The notes beneath the pieces are model-generated. The model made no database searches. It saw nothing but the letters and a program-made list of their open reading frames with translations, and was not told where the DNA came from. Below, piece after piece: positions 59,398 through 64,000 of a stretch of DNA of 64,000 bases (the first letter of the stretch is position 1; every line of letters starts with the position of its first letter). Both the position numbers and the translations under genes were made by a program. The stretch spans positions 154,687-218,686 of the forward strand of contig CAYRNY010000006.1 of the NCBI GenBank assembly GCA_964425755.1, written 5' to 3'. Source of the DNA: CAYRNY01 sp964425755 (GTDB taxonomy: Bacteria; Chloroflexota; Anaerolineae; Aggregatilineales; Aggregatilineaceae).

Positions 59398-60837
59398 TCA
59401 GCTCTCGTTACCGCCCGGCAGATTGATCACCATCAGCCGCATTTCGGTCATTTCCTCGATCGCGTAACGCGGGCCTTCGCGTCCAATGCCCGACGCCTTC
59501 ACGCCGCCATACGGCATCTGGTCCACGCGGAAGGTCGACACGTCATTGATCTGCAGACCGCCGACGCGAATCTCTTCCATCGCGCGCATGATGCGGTTCA
59601 CATTCTGCGTGAACACGCCGGACTGCAACCCGTAGTCCGTCGCGTTAGCAATCGCGAGCGCCTCGTCGAACGTGTCATACGTCGCAATGGCGATCACAGG
59701 GCCAAATACCTCTTCGTGCATCAGGCGCATCCCGTCGCGCAGCCCGTCAAGGATCGTCGGCTCGATCATCAGGCCATCCCGCTTAGCACCGAGCAGCACG
59801 CGCGCGCCCTTATCGATCGCATCCTGGATCATGTCCCAGGCTTTGTCCGCGCCCTGCTGGTTGATCATCGGCCCCACCTCGATGCCCTCTTCACGCGGGT
59901 CACCGAAACCCAGGCGCTGCACGCGCTCAACCAGCTTTTCGACCAACGCATCTTTCACCGGGCGGTGCACCAGCACGCGCTGCACGGAAATGCAGTTCTG
60001 GCCCGCGTTGGTCATGCCGCCGACAGCGATCCGGCCTGCTGCATAATCCAGATTCGCGTCTTCGTGGACGATCGCCGCCGCATTACCGCCCAGTTCCAGC
60101 CCGATCCCTTTACGCCCGCACACGCTGCGCAGGTACCAGCCGACCTCAGAGCTGCCGGTGAACGACAGAAACGCGATCCGGTCATCGCGGACCATGCGCT
60201 CAGCAAGCTGGTCAGTGCAGGTGATCAGGCTCAGTGCTTCAGGGGGATATCCCGCTGCCAGCACTGCCTCGGCCAGGATACGGCTTGACAGCGGCGTATC
60301 CAGCGCGGGCTTGAGAATGAACGAGTTGCCCGCAGCAATCGCCGGGCCGAGCTTGTGACACGCGAGATTGAGCGGGTAGTTGAACGGCGTGATGCCCAAC
60401 ACCGGCCCCAGCGGAAACCGCTTCACGATCGCGTAGCGCCCTTCCCCCGCCGGAGTCCAATCCATCGGCACGACCTCGCCGTCGACCCGTTTCGCTTCCT
60501 CCGCCGAAACGCGGATTGTCTCTTTGGCACGGGCCGTTTCGCCCCGGCACACGTTCAGTGTCTTGCCGCCTTCGAGGTTCATCGCCTGGATGAAATCGTC
60601 GGTGCGGGCTTCCATCTCGGCCAGCAGGTTGTAGAGAATCTCGGAACGCTCGTGTGCGGCCAGCTTGCGCGTGATCTCAAACCCGCGTACCGCCGCCTGG
60701 ATCGCGTCCTCCACATCCCGCTCAGATGCCATGTACACCTCGCCTACAACGTCGCCATTGTACGGGAAGATCACGGCGAGGGTTTCGTCCGTCGTGCGCC
60801 ATTCGCCGCCAACCAATATCTTCTGTGGCTCAGTCAT
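59398..60837 (-). CDS. NAD(P)-dependent aldehyde dehydrogenase, candidate 3-sulfolactaldehyde dehydrogenase
   Basis: 479 residues, the normal ALDH length. PFNYPLNLACHKLGPAIAAGN, the catalytic Glu248 in LELGGNAAAI and Cys282 in TNAGQNCISVQRV, and EVFGPVIAIATYDTFDEALAIAN near the end. Oxidises an aldehyde to an acid; in the cluster it would turn 3-sulfolactaldehyde into sulfolactate. Lactaldehyde or glyceraldehyde-type substrates are the alternatives. Preceded by AAGGAGCAC. Ends the first transcription unit. Confidence 0.82.
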   Translation of the reverse strand: MTEPQKILVGGEWRTTDETLAVIFPYNGDVVGEVYMASERDVEDAIQAAVRGFEITRKLAAHERSEILYNLLAEMEARTDDFIQAMNLEGGKTLNVCRGETARAKETIRVSAEEAKRVDGEVVPMDWTPAGEGRYAIVKRFPLGPVLGITPFNYPLNLACHKLGPAIAAGNSFILKPALDTPLSSRILAEAVLAAGYPPEALSLITCTDQLAERMVRDDRIAFLSFTGSSEVGWYLRSVCGRKGIGLELGGNAAAIVHEDANLDYAAGRIAVGGMTNAGQNCISVQRVLVHRPVKDALVEKLVERVQRLGFGDPREEGIEVGPMINQQGADKAWDMIQDAIDKGARVLLGAKRDGLMIEPTILDGLRDGMRLMHEEVFGPVIAIATYDTFDEALAIANATDYGLQSGVFTQNVNRIMRAMEEIRVGGLQINDVSTFRVDQMPYGGVKASGIGREGPRYAIEEMTEMRLMVINLPGGNES

Positions 60838-60866
60838 TTGTGCTCCTTAACATCTTCAATCGTGCT

Positions 60867-62213
60867 TCATAACTGTAACACCGGGATATCGACCATCCGG
60901 GCGAAAGCCAGTAGCGCATCGACGTGATCGCCGTAGACCAGCGCCAGGTGGTGTTCGAGGCCCTCGCCGAGGATCGTGTCGAGCACGTCGCGTGCAGGGC
61001 GATCAAACCGGACCACGCCCGACGTGCCGCTGAAACTGATCGGGGCCTTGATCACCTCGCCCGTGCCGATCACCAGCCGGTACTCGCCGGTCGCCTCACT
61101 CAACCGCGCCAGCGTGACGCGCCCCGGCCTGAGCGGAAACTCCATCAACAGCGGCATCTTGCGGTTGGAGTGCACCGTCGCGCGCGGTGCCGTGTCCGGA
61201 TCGGCCATCGACAGCGGTGCTTTACCGCAGTGCCAGAAGACCGCCGTATTGGCGTCCATATCGAACGACACGATATCGCTACCGAACACTTCCCTGCCGC
61301 TGATGCCCTGCAGGATCAACTGTGTGACCGTGCCGTTGACATCGGTCTCGCAGCTTGCCGGAATATGCTCATCGTTCAGCATGGACAACGCCCCGCATGC
61401 CGCGCACCCCAACTCGGTGAAGAACTGCGGCCAGCAGCGCACCGCAAACCCGCTGAGGTCCTGCTGTTCGGCCATGTCGTGCAACGTGAGGTACGTCCCC
61501 AACGTGCCGCGCACCGCGTCCGGCTCCATCTGGCCCAGATTACTGAGCCGCTGGTCAAGCGTGCCATACACCTGTTCAACGTGCGACGTATCCGCCACGC
61601 GCACCGCCTCAAACACGGTTGGCAGGTCAAGCTGTACCAGTTCCACGCCGAAATACTTCTGCAATGCGTCAGGGTGGGGAATACATGTCTCAAACCCGTC
61701 AGGATGCTCACCTATCCGCCCGATCCGCGTGCCGCGCAGCAGCCGCCGCGCCCGCCCGGCGCGTGCCAGCGTGCGCACCTTGTCCAGCGCGGCAGCGTCA
61801 TCCGGGGATGCGTACACGGTGTCGTAGTGACGTTCGGTGCGCCGCAGGGCGTGCCCGGCGAGGTTGATCCCGCACAGCGAGTTCAGCCGCAGCCGCGCCC
61901 CGTTCGGCGCTTCCGGGATCGCCCACAGCAGCAGCGGCGCGTCAAGCCGCCGGGCCAGACTGACCGCCATCGTGCTATCGGCGAATGTGGATTGGAACAC
62001 CAGGACCAGGTCCAGCTCAACCTCGTCCAGCAGGCTCGCGGCAGCGTCCGCTTCGGCCTGCGAAGTGACCAGGTGCCCCGGCCCGCTGAGCACCAACCCG
62101 GCAGCTTCTAACTGCGCCCGGACTCGCGCCGTGACCTTTTCCGCCAGCGGGATATCAAATGTCGTGCGTGCAATTGGGATAAAACCGAGTGTTAGATCAG
62201 ACGTGTGCATCAA
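60867..62213 (-). CDS. FucI/AraA-family sugar isomerase, candidate sulfoquinovose isomerase
   Basis: 448 residues. The L-fucose/L-arabinose isomerase fold is suggested by N-terminal LTLGFIPIARTTFDIPLAEKV with LVLVFQSTFADSTMAVSLARRL, a substrate region CWPQFFTELGCAACGALSMLND and the C-terminal VHSNRKMPLLMEFPLRPGRVTLARLSE. Metal ligands (Glu, Asp, His) are not obvious by eye. In sulfo-TAL gene clusters a homologue, SqvD or SftI, converts sulfoquinovose to 6-deoxy-6-sulfofructose. The gene overlaps the ROK regulator by 4 bp. Kinase and aldolase genes of fucose pathways are missing here, which argues against a fucose route. Confidence 0.7.
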   Translation of the reverse strand: MMHTSDLTLGFIPIARTTFDIPLAEKVTARVRAQLEAAGLVLSGPGHLVTSQAEADAAASLLDEVELDLVLVFQSTFADSTMAVSLARRLDAPLLLWAIPEAPNGARLRLNSLCGINLAGHALRRTERHYDTVYASPDDAAALDKVRTLARAGRARRLLRGTRIGRIGEHPDGFETCIPHPDALQKYFGVELVQLDLPTVFEAVRVADTSHVEQVYGTLDQRLSNLGQMEPDAVRGTLGTYLTLHDMAEQQDLSGFAVRCWPQFFTELGCAACGALSMLNDEHIPASCETDVNGTVTQLILQGISGREVFGSDIVSFDMDANTAVFWHCGKAPLSMADPDTAPRATVHSNRKMPLLMEFPLRPGRVTLARLSEATGEYRLVIGTGEVIKAPISFSGTSGVVRFDRPARDVLDTILGEGLEHHLALVYGDHVDALLAFARMVDIPVLQL

Positions 62214-63454
62214 CGTGTAACCCCAGAGTGATCGTAAAAGAACGCATTGAGCGCCAGCGCCGCCGCGCCGACTACCCCGGCCTGGACTCCAAATGTCGGC
62301 TTCCGTAGCGTGATGTTTTCCCCCAGGTTGGCGAACGCGGTCTCGCGCAGCGTTTGCTGCACCACCGGGAACAGCACATCCTCACCCTTGGCAAACATAC
62401 CGCCGAGGATGATCAATTCCGGGCTGAGCGTGTTGACCAAGGTTGCCAGCCCGATCCCCATGTACCGCGCGTGCCTGTCCAGCATGGCCTGCACCGCCGG
62501 GTCGCCCGCGCGGGCCGCGTCGAAAACCGCCTCAATCGCCGGTTCCTGCAACTGGTCGAAGTGCTGCGCCATCAGGCCCTGCGGGTCCCGCGCGGCAATG
62601 TCTTGTGCCGCTGCCAGCACCACCGGTTCGGAAACCAGCGTCTCCAGGCAGCCCGTGTTCCCGCAGCGACACGGCGCGCCGCCATCAGCGAGGACGACCA
62701 CATGCCCGATCTCACCCGCACCTGCGCCACCGCGATACAACTGCCCGTCGACCACAAAGCCCGCGCCGACGCCAACCCCCACGTAGACATACGCCATCAC
62801 GTGGACGTCCTGCCCCGCACCAAACAACGCTTCAGACAACGCCATCGCGCGCACGTTGTTATCGACAAAGACGGGCAGCCGCAGGCGGTCGACCAGCCAG
62901 TCACGCAAGGGGACGTTATGCCAGTCCAGGTTCGGGGCCAGCACGTTCACACCGGTCTGCGGATCAACCAGGCCGGACGCGCCGACACCCACACCGACAA
63001 TAGCGCCCGAAACCACGCCGGAACGCGCGATCGCTTCGTTGACCATTGCGACCATCGTATCCACAACCTCGGCGGCAGGACGCTCGCGCTCATGACGCTG
63101 CGCGGTAGTGATCACGGGACGCCCGAACAGGTCGGTCACCGCGACACGCAGACTGCCCACACCGATGTGGATTCCGACCGCGTAACGTGCTTCGGGTACC
63201 AGTCGCAGCGCCGTGCGGGGACGTCCGACCCCCCGCGCACGCTTTAGCTGCTCCGGCCCTTCTTCAACCACAATGCCTTGGTCAAGCAATTCAGCGATCA
63301 GGTTGGTGACTGTCGTCGTCGACAAGCCGGTCAGTTGGGCGATCCGCACGCGGGATACATGCTGGTGGTGGAGCAAAATGTGCAGCACGGCGCGTAGATT
63401 ATGCGATTTGATCGCGCTCGAACTGCTGCCTGTGAGGGTGCGTTTGGAAGTCAT
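62210..63454 (-). CDS. ROK-family transcriptional repressor
   Basis: About 414 residues from the second Met (MTSKRT). N-terminal winged helix-turn-helix (VSRVRIAQLTGLSTTTVTNLIAELLDQGIV); the C-terminal ROK sugar-binding kinase-like domain has the zinc motif in CRCGNTGCLET and DNNVRAMALSEALFG, plus GEIGHVVVLADGGAPC. In NagC/Mlc/XylR-like proteins this domain binds the inducing sugar. First gene of the cluster, overlapping the isomerase gene; it probably represses its own operon and loses grip on binding a pathway sugar. Promoter lies 60 bp upstream. Confidence 0.88.
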   Translation of the reverse strand: MTSKRTLTGSSSSAIKSHNLRAVLHILLHHQHVSRVRIAQLTGLSTTTVTNLIAELLDQGIVVEEGPEQLKRARGVGRPRTALRLVPEARYAVGIHIGVGSLRVAVTDLFGRPVITTAQRHERERPAAEVVDTMVAMVNEAIARSGVVSGAIVGVGVGASGLVDPQTGVNVLAPNLDWHNVPLRDWLVDRLRLPVFVDNNVRAMALSEALFGAGQDVHVMAYVYVGVGVGAGFVVDGQLYRGGAGAGEIGHVVVLADGGAPCRCGNTGCLETLVSEPVVLAAAQDIAARDPQGLMAQHFDQLQEPAIEAVFDAARAGDPAVQAMLDRHARYMGIGLATLVNTLSPELIILGGMFAKGEDVLFPVVQQTLRETAFANLGENITLRKPTFGVQAGVVGAAALALNAFFYDHSGVTR

Positions 63455-63479
63455 GGTTAGGTTCGCGAATAATAAATTA

Positions 63480-63512
63480 AGCAACGTGAAAAATTAATCA
63501 AATTCACTTTCA
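63480..63512. promoter_or_regulatory. AT-rich dyad before the ROK gene, possible operator
   Basis: Directly below the ROK promoter the minus strand has GTGAA - TTTGATTAATT - TTCAC-like symmetry in a stretch with only a few G or C. ROK repressors of the NagC/XylR type bind AT-rich palindromes of this kind, so autoregulation is plausible. The site assignment is tentative. Confidence 0.3.
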
Positions 63513-63540
63513 ACTATACTCCATCTGCCTCGAATGTCAA
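63513..63540 (-). promoter_or_regulatory. Promoter of the ROK-isomerase-dehydrogenase unit
   Basis: Minus strand TTGACA (63540-63535), 16-base spacer, TATAGT (63518-63513). It lies about 60 bp upstream of the ROK start. Confidence 0.75.
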
Positions 63541-64000
63541 GAGAGGGCGCAACCTGACGACACCCTGCCCTGATCCGTTTGGTTATCGTCAGACTCGTGC
63601 AAGGCAGCCGTCGGGGTCTTGGCTTTTTCCCCTGGTGCGCTATAATGCAACAGGCGCACACAATATCGTCTCGCAACGCAGACACCGGCTTGGGGTTCTA
63701 GCGTACAGACAGGTTACCGTCATCGCGTGCAACGATCAGCAGCGGCGCACGTAATATTTGATGATTACACTGCACGTCCAAAACATGGCATCTGCCGCGC
63801 GTACAGTTGCGTGACACAGCCAGTACGGACGCCATCTACCGTTAACCGGGGGTAACCACTTCCTAACCATATTTGAGTTTGTCCTCACCCCGGTTAAACA
63901 ATATAGACATTATGCTTACACTGAGCACAGGAACAAATAACGTTGCTGAAGTTATGCAGTTTTGAATGAAAGACGCTCTAGGGCTACGATAGGTTTGTCG
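63541..64000. other. Non-coding stretch at the right edge
   Basis: About 460 bp with no supportable reading frame. A plus-strand TTGGCT (63619-63624), 16-base spacer and perfect TATAAT (63641-63646) suggests a promoter pointing out of the window. Past 63840 the sequence becomes AT-richer with several TAACC-type repeats; it may be the 5' leader of the next gene. Nothing else was recognised. Confidence 0.4.

Noticed and set aside
60924..62111. Plus-strand frame of 395 codons over the isomerase gene
   Set aside because: No motif and Arg/Gln/His-rich composition; the minus-strand isomerase fits the operon with a 4-bp overlap.
54309..63454. Simple hexuronate or L-fucose pathway as the explanation of the cluster
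   Set aside because: No uronate isomerase, mannonate or altronate oxidoreductase, kinase or class II aldolase is present, and the transaldolase and LarA genes would be left unexplained. Kept as the main alternative, not excluded.
1..64000. CRISPR arrays, insertion sequences, phage genes, rRNA
   Set aside because: No regularly spaced repeats, transposase frames, integrase genes or rRNA sequence were seen on either strand.

Overview
The window reads as high-GC chromosomal DNA of a free-living bacterium, most likely a member of the Chloroflexota (Anaerolineae-like). This placement is an inference from gene content: Tad-type surface proteins, a T-box leader outside the Firmicutes, a complete his operon and aro operon, a soluble-adenylyl-cyclase-like enzyme, and LarA/UxaA/ROK sugar genes. 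No rRNA, insertion sequence, phage gene or CRISPR array was seen. One tRNA, tRNA-Leu(CAG), is present. Almost all the DNA is tightly packed genes on both strands.

Layout. 1-862: the 5' end of a [2Fe-2S]/ASKHA corrinoid-activating protein behind a DUF1638 gene (minus strand). 1427-4945: three TadE/TadG-like secreted or pilus-type proteins and a terminator. 4958-14771: an aromatic amino acid divergon. trpE-trpG run leftward behind a T-box leader with a tRNA-Trp-compatible T-box. Rightward runs an eight-gene operon holding every shikimate pathway step plus chorismate mutase (aroH-aroF-aroA-aroE-aroC-aroK-aroB-aroQ). It is preceded by an aromatic-rich leader peptide and an attenuator whose competing helices can be read directly. 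14866-25088: cupin, SulP transporter, anaerobic sulfatase maturase, SecG, an orphan oligopeptide-binding protein, tRNA-Leu, an FtsB-like protein, DUF1028, DUF309 and an L,D-transpeptidase. 25182-28160: signal peptidase I, galE and a glycosyltransferase. 28184-35003: the complete his operon hisG-D-C-B-H-A-F-I-E (minus strand), preceded by a His-rich leader peptide whose start codon lies at the predicted transcription start, plus an attenuator. 35372-45764: NUDIX, lipoprotein, nitrilase, a degenerate shikimate-kinase paralogue, HAD hydrolase, glycosyltransferase, a radical SAM protein, small regulators and a tandem-domain cyclase-ATPase. 46200-53301: dipeptide-type ABC transporter, orphan corrinoid protein, Tex. 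53411-54232: pyrF.

The most interesting region is 54309-63540, a minus-strand cluster: ROK repressor, FucI/AraA-like isomerase, aldehyde dehydrogenase, FSA/TalC-type transaldolase, family-4 glycosidase, two-subunit UxaA-family lyase and a LarA-type racemase. Together these fit a complete route from a sulfoquinovose glycoside to pyruvate plus sulfite. The steps would be glycoside cleavage, isomerisation to 6-deoxy-6-sulfofructose, transaldolase release of 3-sulfolactaldehyde, oxidation to sulfolactate, racemisation, and desulfonation by a SuyAB-like lyase. This is an inference from family membership and order. A family-4 sulfoquinovosidase and a nickel-type sulfolactate racemase would be new assignments.

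The window also shows three different amino-acid-sensing leaders: a T-box for trp, leader-peptide attenuation for aro, and a leaderless leader-peptide attenuator for his.
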